Shown here: positions 11,300 through 20,935 of the stretch, one piece after another
How the letters are laid out: every line of letters starts with the position of its first letter
Position numbering within the stretch: position 1 is the stretch's first letter
Origin: Rhizophagus sp. LPA8_4_AMF
Taxonomy: Eukaryota > Glomeromycota > Glomeromycetes > Glomerales > Glomeraceae
Assembly: GCA_021464525.1 (NCBI GenBank)
Contig: JADRCO010000564.1
Location: 1-30,787, forward strand
Direction of reading: 5' to 3'
Length of the DNA: 30,787 bases
Position numbers and translations under genes: made by a program
Notes under the pieces: model-generated
What the model saw: only the letters and a program-made list of their open reading frames with translations
The model's database searches: none
What the model was told of the DNA's origin: nothing

Positions 11300-12360
11300 C
11301 CGAATGGAATTTCCCGTGGAAATTTATGTCAAGAATTTACCGAAAAAGAGATGGGACAGTTGTCTTCTCCACAGCTGAACTAGATGAAACGTCTTTACTC
11401 TTCTTTGTCGTTCTGGAGTTTGTCTTTCGTCATATAGTAGTAGTTTTGACCTACCCATATCATTTGTATAATAAATTTAAGGAGGATGCTTAGTCTCAAA
11501 TTATTGGTTAAATTATAAGACTACTTCTCAGATTTCCTTCCTCAGCAAATCATCATAAATTCTTTAGTTCCTGGATCTTTAGTCATTCCATAAAACTTTA
11601 ATCCGTGTTTTTTTGGACATATTCCAATGTGTTTTAGGCTCTATATTTTATTAAATTTTTAAATGTAAAATTTTTTTACATCAAACAATAAAATTGAAAT
11701 AAATAAAATAGTATAAAAACGTACTTCATTTAGGGCGTTCTCAAGCACCTAACTCAATGAAAATTTTGATTAGTAAGTTGCAGATCAGTGAGTTACCATT
11801 CCAATGAATAAAAAGGGAGGTCCAGACCGTCTTTTTTTTTTCACAGAGTTTCTCTGATTGGCCAAAAAAGCATAATATATCCTAATTTGTAAGTATTGGT
11901 TGATGTTGATTTCCATTTTTATCTATTTTTACTTCAATTGATCGCAATACTTGAGCAAAATCTCAATCATTAGCCAAACTCATTGAGGGAGATGCGTGAG
12001 AACGCCCTTAATGTGATCCATTCAGTCTTTTTAAAGCAACTTTCTTAAGTTTTGGTTCTCTTTTTTATAACTTCCATCATTTTGTTTATTATATTATACT
12101 GATTTACCGTCAATCTATGTCCGGAGAAAACATTTGGCAAATCCACCTACGCCAATACCCATTCAAGAAATTCTTCAGTAAAAATGTATATACTATTTCT
12201 CATATCACATTGAAACTTTTATAAACTTATCAATATCAGAATTTCCGCTGGACCATCCTTCCATTATTTTAAGTGGATCACACCGTAATACTTCAGTTGA
12301 GCAATATTTGGTATTATACTGTATTACTTGAGATATATTATCTGTTAAATTCTGTTCCAT
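11300..12360 (-). pseudogene. decayed TKL-type protein kinase
   Basis: An ATG at 12360 opens a frame starting MEQNLTDNISQVIQ and containing GWSSGNSDIDKFIK, the linker that precedes the catalytic domain in Rhizophagus-type kinases. After frame changes the minus strand still shows a glycine-rich loop (VGGFAK, near 12150), the beta-3 strand KVALKRLNGS (near 12045-12020), the hinge region GLKFYGMTKDPGTKEFMM followed in another frame by FAEEGNLRSS (near 11620-11510), and a possible catalytic loop FHGKFHSE (near 11315). Several stops and frameshifts are present. A Harbinger-like MITE (11733-12007) sits just after the beta-3 strand. The downstream limit is uncertain because kinase similarity fades below 11500. 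Confidence 0.75.
11733..12007. mobile_element. PIF/Harbinger-like MITE, 275 bp, inside the decayed kinase
   Basis: Terminal inverted repeats begin GGGCGTTCTCAAGCACCT on the left and GGGCGTTCTCACGCATCT on the right. About 26 of 30 bases match and the arms continue into CTCAATGA. TTA trinucleotides flank both sides (11730-11732 and 12008-12010), as expected for PIF/Harbinger. It has no coding capacity. Without it, kinase text on either side becomes adjacent, so it landed in kinase-derived sequence. Confidence 0.8.
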
Positions 12361-13502
12361 TGTGTATATTTGATACCGAATAGAAAAGAAATTCTCCGTT
12401 CTTAATATTTATATATATTTATACACAATTTTCGTTACTAAATAATCAAAAGTAGAAAGATTAAAAAAAAACGTAAATATTGCCACAAAAATTATTAACG
12501 CAAATAAACAAAAAATTTTCATTTCTCGTGCTTTTTAATAAATAGGGACTTGTGCCGTATATTTGTTAATTAAATAATATTTGTATTTTGAGTGTTTAAG
12601 GTGATTTGCATTGTAGATGTAAATTGGCTTATATATGTATAAAGATAAAATGTACAGTACGTTTATTATATTTAATAGATTATATATTCACTATGATGAT
12701 TATATACTTACAACGTAAAACCAATCCATATTCTTAAAAACTATTTTTTATTTCTAGGTTTTTTCCTATTTTTTTACCAAATTTATTAATAATTCAAACT
12801 CAGTAGACAATAATTCGCCAATATACCATCTAATTCTAGTGTGAGAAACTGGTAAAGGGTTCAAGATGTCTTTTTTTTTATCTTTCTTCTTTGAGCCTTT
12901 GAATTCCTCTTCTCTTCTTAATATTTTTTTTTTTTTACTTTTATTACTTAGACAAACAATAGAAATATTAAAAGCTTAAAAGATGGAGAAAATGGTGAAA
13001 ACGCAATATGAAATTATAATAAAAGAAAGTCGTTCTTTTAACTTTTTTTTTTTAATAGACGAAATGTTCTTTTATATGTTGTTTCACCAACAGCGTCTTA
13101 CTGTACAACTCTTTGTGAAAGACTTAATAGTGTATAAAAAGAAGTAATAAATACTAGTAAAGTATAACAAATAATTTTCGATCAACAATTTGAGCATTTT
13201 ACGTAAGATTACATCGTACGATCACTTTTTTACTCAATTTTAGCCAATTATCGAAAGGATGATCTCCGCGGCTGCGCCCCATTATTCTGTGGTAACTCTA
13301 ATTAAAATTTTTCCCAAAAATTGACGTTACACAATGACAAAATAAATTCGATGATCTAATTTAACAAACTACGGTAGAACAAAAATTAGCCACAATTGAT
13401 CTGCAATGTTACCATATATTAGTCGACATAATGTAAGACGAATCAAAATATTTTTATTTTTATTTTTCTTTCCTTTTAATCATTTATTAAAATTACTTTA
13501 CA
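12361..13502. other. intergenic region between the decayed kinase and the Sel1 gene
   Basis: No coding sequence is supported on either strand. The last 60 bases before 13503 are a T-rich tract (TTTTTATTTTTATTTTTCTT and similar) ending AATTACTTTACA directly before the ATG, which is a plausible core promoter or leader for the Sel1 gene. There is no clear TATA box. Confidence 0.45.
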
Positions 13503-14390
13503 ATGTCTGATAAACAACTTAATTCAAATATTGTTTATTCATTTAATAATAATAATTCATTACATGAATTTTCTCAAATTATTCAAAATTTTAATAAAAT
13601 AAATATAAAAGAAATAGAACCTACGATCAAAAATAGTATTTTTGATGGAGATTTAAGTATTTTAGTTGATGAATTGGTTAATTTCATTTTTAAGGAATTA
13701 AATGAAGGAATATATAAAGAAATTATAAACAAAAATGTCATTAATTTTATGAATGATCATGAAATAATTCCAAAAGAAATTTATAATTATCTTTTAAATG
13801 ATCAAAATAATTCAAATTCTATTTATTTACTTGGATATTTTAATTATTATGGAATTGAAGTCAATATTAATCAACAAAAAGCATTTGAATTATATCAAAA
13901 AGCGATGAAGTTAAAGAATTATGTGGCTCAATTAGAACTTGCTGAAATGTATATTTATGGAATTGGTATTAATAAAAATTATAACAAAGCTTTTGAATTA
14001 ACAAAAGAATTAGCAGATGTAGGTATTCCAAATGCAATAAATAAGATAGGTTATTGTTATGAAAATGGAATTGGAACTAATAATAATATGCAAAAAACAT
14101 TTAAATTTTATAAAAAGGCTGCAGATTTAGGAAATTCGAATGGAATAAATAATTTAGCCTATTGTTATTATAATGGAATTGGAACTATTGTTGATAAACA
14201 AAAAGGATTTGAATTATATCAAAAGGCTGCAAATTTGAATAATGATTTAGCTCAATATAATCTTGCTTTTATGTATGAAACTGGAAATGGAATTGAAATA
14301 AATATGGAACAAGCAGTTTATTGGTATAAAAAATCTGCAGAGCAAGGTTATATATATGCCCAAAACAAATTGAAAATGCTTCCAAAGTAA
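13503..14390 (+). CDS. Sel1-like repeat protein, single exon, 295 aa
   Basis: This is an uninterrupted 295-codon frame ending TAA. Residues 1-100 form an Asn-rich, mostly helical N-terminal part (NFNKINIKEIEPTIKN, then DELVNFIFKELNEGIY). This part resembles the linker that follows the kinase domain in Rhizophagus kinase-Sel1 fusions, but no kinase is attached here. From about residue 104 there are five Sel1-like repeats of 36 residues and a partial sixth, with the hallmark pattern A..LG..Y..G.G...N..KAFELY.KAA..G (for example INNLAYCYYNGIGTIVDKQK and AVYWYKKSAEQGY). Sel1 repeats stack as an alpha-solenoid and usually act as protein-binding scaffolds; the partner is not evident. No signal peptide or membrane segment is seen, so it is probably cytosolic. 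The ATG follows a T-rich leader and precedes a polar, family-like N-terminus. Confidence 0.93.
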   Translation: MSDKQLNSNIVYSFNNNNSLHEFSQIIQNFNKINIKEIEPTIKNSIFDGDLSILVDELVNFIFKELNEGIYKEIINKNVINFMNDHEIIPKEIYNYLLNDQNNSNSIYLLGYFNYYGIEVNINQQKAFELYQKAMKLKNYVAQLELAEMYIYGIGINKNYNKAFELTKELADVGIPNAINKIGYCYENGIGTNNNMQKTFKFYKKAADLGNSNGINNLAYCYYNGIGTIVDKQKGFELYQKAANLNNDLAQYNLAFMYETGNGIEINMEQAVYWYKKSAEQGYIYAQNKLKMLPK

Positions 14391-15046
14391 TAGTTCATGT
14401 ATCCTATATAGAAGTTGACCTAATTCTTTCATATTTGCAATTTTGTGTATTTAATATATGGTATATTTACTAATAATGGTTTATAAACAAATAGTTTAGT
14501 GTTAGAAAATTATTTATTAGTTTTGATTATTTTAATTAGATTCTAATCCCCATTTATTGATATAATCTATTTATCATATATTCTTTTTTTTTTAATGAAA
14601 AGTCAAAAAAAAGTAGGAGTTATAATTTATTTTTGATAACAGAATTAGATTATATTGAATTCAAATTATAACAATTGTAATTATTCATAATATACTATAT
14701 TTTATATTTATAATATATTGGATATATATAGTTAGAGGTTGAAACCAGTATTCAACATTCAGATTTAAATTTAATTTGAATTATAATTTGAATAAAACAA
14801 AGGAACCGGGTATAATAAATCCGGATACAATGAATGAACTTGATATAAAATAAGGGTTGATTCCTTCATTTTATCAAATAATTTAAAGGAATGGAGAAAA
14901 CGTAAGTTGAAATAAATCTGGATTTAAAAATAAATCTAATTAATCTATCAAAAAAAGAATAAGATAATTTGTTAAGATAATTCAAATAGATTGATAAAGA
15001 ATTTTGTAACGTCAAGGAAACTCTTGTGTCACTAATAATGGAGTTT

Positions 15047-15076
15047 AATTACACTTAACAAATTATAAGTGTAATT
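15047..15076. repeat. perfect 11-bp stem hairpin
   Basis: AATTACACTTA at 15047-15057 pairs exactly with TAAGTGTAATT at 15066-15076, leaving an 8-nt loop. It lies about 660 bp 3' of the Sel1 gene and its role is unknown. It is too far downstream to be an obvious terminator. Confidence 0.55.
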
Positions 15077-15244
15077 TATAAAAAAAAACTAAAATTGATA
15101 GTTAAATAATTGTTTTTAAATATAATAAAAGATAAACATAAATAAGATCTGAAAATTTCTTTTGTCAATATCCATTATTTTTAAAAATAAAAATATGAAT
15201 ATTTGTTATTGATCAGTATCTTTAATTATAGCTAAGGTAAATTA

Positions 15245-15441
15245 ACAACTCGCTCAGTTCGGTACCGAACTACCGATACTATAGAAAAAAACCGAGTTGA
15301 GCAGAGTCAAACCAGAAAACCAGTTCGGTTCCATAATCATGATATTTGTCCAGATCTGAGTCAGTATATTAAAAACTGATGTATCAAATCGAATGGAACG
15401 AACCGACTCAAGTCGCTCAACCTGAACTTCCATCCCTATTT
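15245..15441. mobile_element. possible hAT-like MITE remnant
   Basis: The right side reads, in reverse complement, TAGGGATGGAAGTTCAGG, which resembles hAT terminal repeats. The interior repeats GTTCGG and CGAAC words on both strands, including the perfect 16-bp palindrome AGTTCGGTACCGAACT at 15256-15271. CTCGCTCAGTTCGG near the left and its degenerate complement near the right suggest subterminal repeats. No matching left end or 8-bp duplication was found, so it is probably truncated. Confidence 0.35.
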
Positions 15442-16892
15442 ACAGTATCACCTGATTGTGTTGAGTTTTAACTTCTAAATTGACTCATAATCTATTAAAA
15501 ATAAATTAATAATTATTTTTATAAAGAAAAAAAAAAAATAAAAATTTTAAAATAGAAAAACTTTTACCACCTTCTTTATTAACATGTGAGATAATAATTG
15601 ATGAATTATCAAAACTTTCCGGAGCAACTGATACATAAAATAAAATTTGTGAAATATGCTAAGCGCCTACGGCCATCGATATTATATAATACAGAAAATT
15701 ATTCTGACTGGGGTATACAGTGACATGGAAGTGCTCTGCTTTAGATTCCTCAGTAAAATATCGGAAATATCGCTCTTAGTCTCAGCCACCCCTTTTTTCA
15801 TATTTATGAGATCGAAAACAAAAAATTATATAATAAAAATCGTTTACCACATTGTGTTTTATCCTTTTAACTTATATTGGATGTGAAAATGGTAAAATGT
15901 ATTATGTATATCGGAAAAATAAAACATTATTTTAATGCACGTAAATGTATAACAAGAGACCAAATTAAATTTCTTTATTAAAGCATCAAGCAATAAAGAT
16001 AAGTTAACAATAAAAACTAATCAAAAAGAACTTTTTGTGTTTCGCACTACAACATAAATCTGGAAAACAAACACATGCCCTAGACCGAGCCCTGTAATTG
16101 GAATAATTTTGGATTAACCAAACAAGATTATTCCATGAAAAAAGTTGACTCGAAGTCTTACCGAGGAAAGTTGTATTCTACTGTTCATATTTCTTTTCCA
16201 TTTCGATTTTACTTCGTCATCCACAAGGCCTAGTACAAAAGTTAACTTTATTATCCGTAAACTTCAAACTCTTATTATGAAGTTCACGTGTGGCCATTAT
16301 TCTTTCAATTTTTTCGTGTATTGATATAACATTCTAAAAAATCAAGATGTTATTATGTGAAACCAGTGGCATCATTTAAAGGTTACGTTGTTGTACATAC
16401 GTTTTTAATTTGAATAACATAATTAAACAGTTCAAAAAACTTTATAATGAAGACTAAAGCTCTGAGAAATTTTGCAATGTTGATATACATATCAAAATAA
16501 TCCAAAGATATACAGACTTTGTTAATATGTTAACAAAAAGAACAGTGCAAAAACACTTTCATACCATTGATAACGGATGAATTGTCCATAGGCGCGTATC
16601 GTGTGATGAATAATGAATTTTTTTAAATTTGGAAGACACAACTTTTTAAAAATGTTTACGTTACAGTAAAAAAAGGACATTTTAAATTAAATTTTTGTCA
16701 ATCTTAAAAATATACTTCATTGTCATGAATAGTTGATTACTAACAAAGTATTACGTCACGTCATTACCTATCTTACGATCAATTTTGATGAACTATGATT
16801 AATTTTACATATTCTTTCTGGAATAACAATTTCCGGTTTTTTGTCTTACCATACTTCAAGAAGGAAGATTCCATTTACATCTTTTTTGCCGA

Positions 16893-17268
16893 TCATGATT
16901 TACAATATTTATTTAATCTTTTATACCAGCTGGTGCTATGAAAGTAATGAAACCGATGCTGAGCCCCTTGCACCTCCAATGCGATTCGAATATTTTTGAA
17001 AGAAGGCATCAAGTTCTAATCCATTCAAGAAGGGAGGACGATATTCGATCATAGGTTCCTCTTTAAGAATTTCCTTAGCTATCTGAGTGCATCTAGTCTG
17101 GAATTTGCGATTTTTCTTAGATTCTGATTCTTTTTTAAGTTCATCAATATCACGCCTTAATTTTGCTACCACATCTTAAGCTCATGAATCTCAATATCAC
17201 GCTTAATATTTTCAGTATCAGTACCTCTCTAACCCCTTCTCTAACTCCTCCACAGCTCGGATGACATA
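16893..17268 (-). pseudogene. decayed coiled-coil protein gene (C-terminal part)
   Basis: Minus-strand text reads VIRAVEELEKGLERY, then after a break TENIKRDIEIHELK, then after another break VAKLRRDIDELKKESESKKN, KEILKEEPMIEY and RPPFLNGLELDAFFQKY. A further frame change gives RIALEVQGAQHRFHYFHSTS and a stop at 16893. The heptad pattern of Leu/Ile with Lys/Glu indicates a coiled coil, and the RPPFLNGLELDAFFQKY...ALEVQGA ending resembles a repeated Rhizophagus protein family of unknown function. At least three frame changes separate the pieces. The longest single frame (16936-17172) is 78 codons and is not a complete protein. Confidence 0.6.
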
Positions 17269-18165
17269 ATTGATAATATTTAATGCATAACAGGAATTAT
17301 TCAATGTTATGTGGCAAATGTAAACAAACTCGCATTATTAATATAGAGATAAAATAAATACAAAAGCTCAGGACTTTGCCTGTGATTCATATTAAAGTCT
17401 ATCCTATTCGCTTCTATTCTACTACAACCCACCTTTTCTTCCTCACATTGCTTAGAAAAAATGATAAAAATGCCAAGACCTCGATCATTTTGCAAAAAGT
17501 TTTTACTAAGAAAATTTTTTCACTATTCCGGCCTCGAAAAGGCAGGCCTGTTCGTATATTTCTTTTTTCGAACCATGAGAAAAAGGGTATTTCTCGCCGG
17601 AACTTTTCACATTACGGTATACCGTGGTCCTATTTCATATTGGAGTAAGACTTCGAAAGAAATTAGAATGTTTCGGTAGGAAGAATTTTTGTTAGAAAAA
17701 ACAATGCGAATATATATGCGCATAACATTTATCTATTATGCAAATCTTACATCGCACAGCCCGTACCGAATAATCTGCACAGATCATGTGTAACCTGGCA
17801 ATGATTGAATATCAATTGTATCATGGGAAACTTTGCTGCGCCACCATAACGTGTTCGACGCACCCATTTTTTGTGTGCCTAAGATATCAAATATTAATGA
17901 AAATAATTATAAAATAGTATTTGTTTTATTTGCTTATAAATTTAATATAAATGTAAAGAGACGTGATGATCTAATTGGATGTGTCACGCGATCAGTGGTA
18001 CATGCGTTCAACTTGTTGCACGTGCATTGTAATCTTAGCTGCGCCACAATTACGTATTTACTGCATCCTTATTTTAATATAAAGTGGCGTTCAAAAAAAA
18101 AAAAAAAAAAATTTAAATATTTTACACAATCTTTTCAGGGAGAATTTTGATAAAACTATATAGTA
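17269..18165. other. no gene recognised; upstream flank of the kinase gene
   Basis: Overlapping ORFs on both strands (17307-17495 minus, 17376-17679 plus, 17833-18150 plus) lack motifs and splice logic. Two stretches share the words CTGCGCCACCATAACGT (near 17836) and CTGCGCCACAATTACGT (near 18040), suggesting a degenerate direct repeat about 0.2 kb apart. The last part should include the promoter of the kinase gene. Confidence 0.4.
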
Positions 18166-18293
18166 ATGGCTCACCGTAAACATGGAGAAAAAAAAAGTGT
18201 ATATTAAATACAAATTTGAATTATTCTATAATTATTAAACCAAATTTTGCATTATAATAGAACCAGGTTCAAGTAGCACCAAGAAATCTGAAG
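18166..18293 (+). other. candidate 5' exons of the kinase gene (unresolved)
   Basis: ATGs occur at 18166 (MAHRKHGEKK) and 18182 (MEKKK), before possible donors near 18197-18199. A candidate exon at 18261-18293 is flanked by ATAATAG and GTAAAT. Read in one phase it gives PGSSSTKKSE, a plausible Ser/Lys-rich linker. In the phase needed to enter the microexon frame it contains TAG and TGA. Either a different donor is used inside this exon (for example GTAGCA at 18273), or an exon boundary is misjudged, or this copy has lost its frame here. Confidence 0.35.
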
Positions 18294-18420
18294 GTAAATA
18301 TAATATATAAAAACAAGCTTAAAATTTATGTTTATTTATTAAATAAAGATTACTTATAAACAAATATATACGATATTCACATATAATTTAAACTATATTA
18401 TTTTTTAAAAAAGTAAATAG

Positions 18421-20935
18421 CACGGGAGGTAAGTTATTTATTTAATTCTTGTATTTACATAATATTTTACATATAATTTAAACTTAAATTCTTTAAAATT
18501 ATTCGGTAATATAGGGAGTAAGTTATTTATTTAATTCTATTTTTACGTATTTATATAATATATATATATATGTATAACTTAAACTAACTAAATTATTTTA
18601 ATAATTATTTAATAATATAGGAAGTAAGTTATTTATTTAATTCTATCATTGCGTACTCGTATAATATTCATATATAATTTAAACTAACTAAATTCTTTAT
18701 TGAAAAATTATTAATAATTTAGAGCGTAAGTTATTTATTTAATTCATTGTTGCAAAGTTTACATATACGTTAAATTAAATTAATTCTTTATTTAAAATTT
18801 ATTTAATAATATAGTTCGTAAGTTATTTATTTTTTACATATTTCTTTAATATTTGTATACAATTTAAGCTAACTAGATTCTTTATCTAAAATTTATATAA
18901 AAATATAGCACGTAAGTTATTTAGTTAATTCTATTATTACATACTTATAAAGTATTTACGTATAATTTTACTAACTAAATTTTTTTATTTCAATAATATA
19001 GAAGGTAAAGTAATTTAATTTCATTATCACATATTTATAAAATATTCGCATATAACTAAACTTTTTATTTAAAAATTACCTAACATTAATAATATAGCAT
19101 GTAAGTTATTTACTTAATTCCATCATTACATATTTTTTTAATATTTGCGCATAATTTAAACTAACGAAATTCTTTGTTTAAAAAATTACTTAATAATATA
19201 GCATGTAAGTTATTTGTTTAATTTTATTACTCCATATTTATGTAAAATTTACGTATAATTTAATTAATTAAATTTCTTTACATAAAAATTATTTAATAAT
19301 ATAGTTAGTAAGTTATTTCTTTAGTTCCGTATTATATATTTATATTATATTTACATTATATTAACTAAATTCTTGGGTTAAAAAATAATTAAATAATATA
19401 GAAAGTAAGTTATTTATTTAATTTATTTATATTTATATAATATCTACACATAATTTTAACTAACTAAATTCTCATTTATTTAATAAATATAGGATGTAAG
19501 TTATTCATTCAATTCTATCGTTACACATTTATATAATGTCACATAATTTAAATTAATTAAATTTTTTATTTAAAACTTAATCAATAATATAGTAGGTAAG
19601 TTATTCTATTAACTCAATTATTACAATATTTATACATATAATTTAAACAGGGCCCGAGCTATACATAAAAAGGTCAGGGTGCGTAGAATGAGTACAAAAT
19701 AAAAAAAATCATGTAGAATTGTAGATCATATCCTTTTTGGATAATTCTGACCAGAATTACATAGTGCCGGCCCTGAAGAAATTGCACCTGACCTATATAT
19801 ATATAGCTCGGGGTCCTATTTAAACTAACCTAAATTCTTCAATTAAAAAATTATTTGTAATTTATTTTAGTTGGTAAGTTATAAATTATTTATTAATTTT
19901 ACTATTACATATTTATGTAATATAACTAACTAAATTCTTTATTTAAAAATCGTTTAAATAATATAGGAAGTAAGTCATTTAATTTTTTTTATTATATATT
20001 TGTGAAATATTCACATATAATTTAAATTAACTATATTTTTATTCAAAAATTAATTAATAATGTAGAGGGTAAGTTACTTATTTAATTCTATTATTATTTA
20101 TTTACATAATATTCATATATATTTTAAATTAATTAAATTTTTTATTTAAAATATTATTTGATTTAATAGATTGTAAGTTATGTTATATATTTAATTCTAT
20201 TATTACGATTTAATACTTAAATTTAACTAATTCCTTTATTAAAAATTTATTTGTAATATATTTTAGTTGGTAAGTTATAAGTTATCTGTTTAGTTCGTTA
20301 ATATATTCATATAATATTTACATATAATTTACGCTAATTAATTACTTTATTTAAAACATTAATTGTGATTTATTTTAGCTGGTGAGTTATAAGGTTTATT
20401 TAATTTATTATTGTATATTTACTATATAATATATTGGTTATACTAACTAAATCCTTTATTTGAAAAATTATTTAGACGGTAAGCTATAAAATTATTTAAT
20501 TTTTTCTATTATTACATATTTATATATAATTTAGATTAATTAAATTCATTATTAAAAATTTGGTTCATTTTTAGATTCTTGTAAGTTACTTTTTATTGTG
20601 GTGTTTATGTAATATCCATTTATAATTTAATTAACTAAATTCCTATTTTTAAAATTGTAATTTACTTTAGATTCTTGTAAGTTATCTTTTTATGATGATA
20701 TTCGTGTTATATTAATTTATAATTTTAACTAACTAAACTTATTTAAAAAATAACTGCCACTATAGTTGGTGAGTTTATAAATTATAGATTATTGTATATA
20801 TTGTGCAAAACTAATGTTTTTATTACTATATCCCTAATTAAATTTTAGAGTAAGTATTAATTTTATTATTTTCTTTTTTTTATTTTTAATTTAATATGAT
20901 TTATGATTTTATTAAATTAATTATTTATAATATAG
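18421..20935 (+). other. array of 24 similar introns separating 1-8 nt microexons
   Basis: Each unit reads TAATATAG, then microexon, then GTAAGTTATTTATTTAATTC, with a CTAAC branch-point-like word about 35-45 nt before the acceptor in most units. Microexons: CACGGGAG 18421-18428; GGA 18515-18517; GAA 18621-18623; AGC 18723-18725; TTC 18815-18817; CAC 18909-18911; AAG 19002-19004; CAT 19098-19100; CAT 19202-19204; TTA 19305-19307; AAA 19402-19404; GAT 19493-19495; TAG 19593-19595; TTG 19871-19873; GAA 19967-19969; AGG 20066-20068; ATT 20170-20172; TTG 20267-20269; CTG 20379-20381; ACG 20476-20478; ATTCTT 20575-20580; ATTCTT 20671-20676; TTG 20766-20768; A 20849. Introns are 80-109 nt except 19596-19870, which contains a MITE. 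All split codons after base 1, except the last (after base 2). The TAG triplet is split between codons and is not a stop. Only this phase is open, and it matches the kinase exon. Confidence 0.8.

Larger units (their letters stand above)
14391..16892. other. long AT-rich region, no intact gene recognised
   Basis: No coding sequence is supported. A 76-codon ORF at 15656-15886 has no motif and sits in repeat-like surroundings. The region holds a hairpin (15047-15076) and a possible hAT-like remnant with a perfect palindrome (15245-15441), both listed separately. The start of the region is the 3' flank of the Sel1 gene. Confidence 0.45.

Noticed and set aside
11209-11493. 94-codon plus-strand ORF
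   Set aside because: It is antisense to the decayed kinase region, and its residues match no family.
15655-15680. GCCTACGGCCAT, identical to the start of many 5S rRNAs
   Set aside because: Only about 12 bases match. The following sequence has none of the 5S internal promoter or stem structure, and no pairing 3' end is present.
17376-17679. Two overlapping plus-strand ORFs of 90 and 72 codons
   Set aside because: They overlap in different frames, neither has a motif, and both sit in undefined flanking DNA.
20281-20305. An extra microexon TTC between TGTTTAG and GTTAAT
   Set aside because: The donor GTTAAT is poor, and accepting it would leave introns far shorter than the local 80-109 nt.
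18421-20935. Reading the repeat array as a CRISPR array or plain satellite
   Set aside because: The variable parts are 1-8 nt, not spacer-sized. The conserved ends are splice acceptor and donor sites, the variable bases join into one open frame in phase with the kinase, and the setting is eukaryotic.
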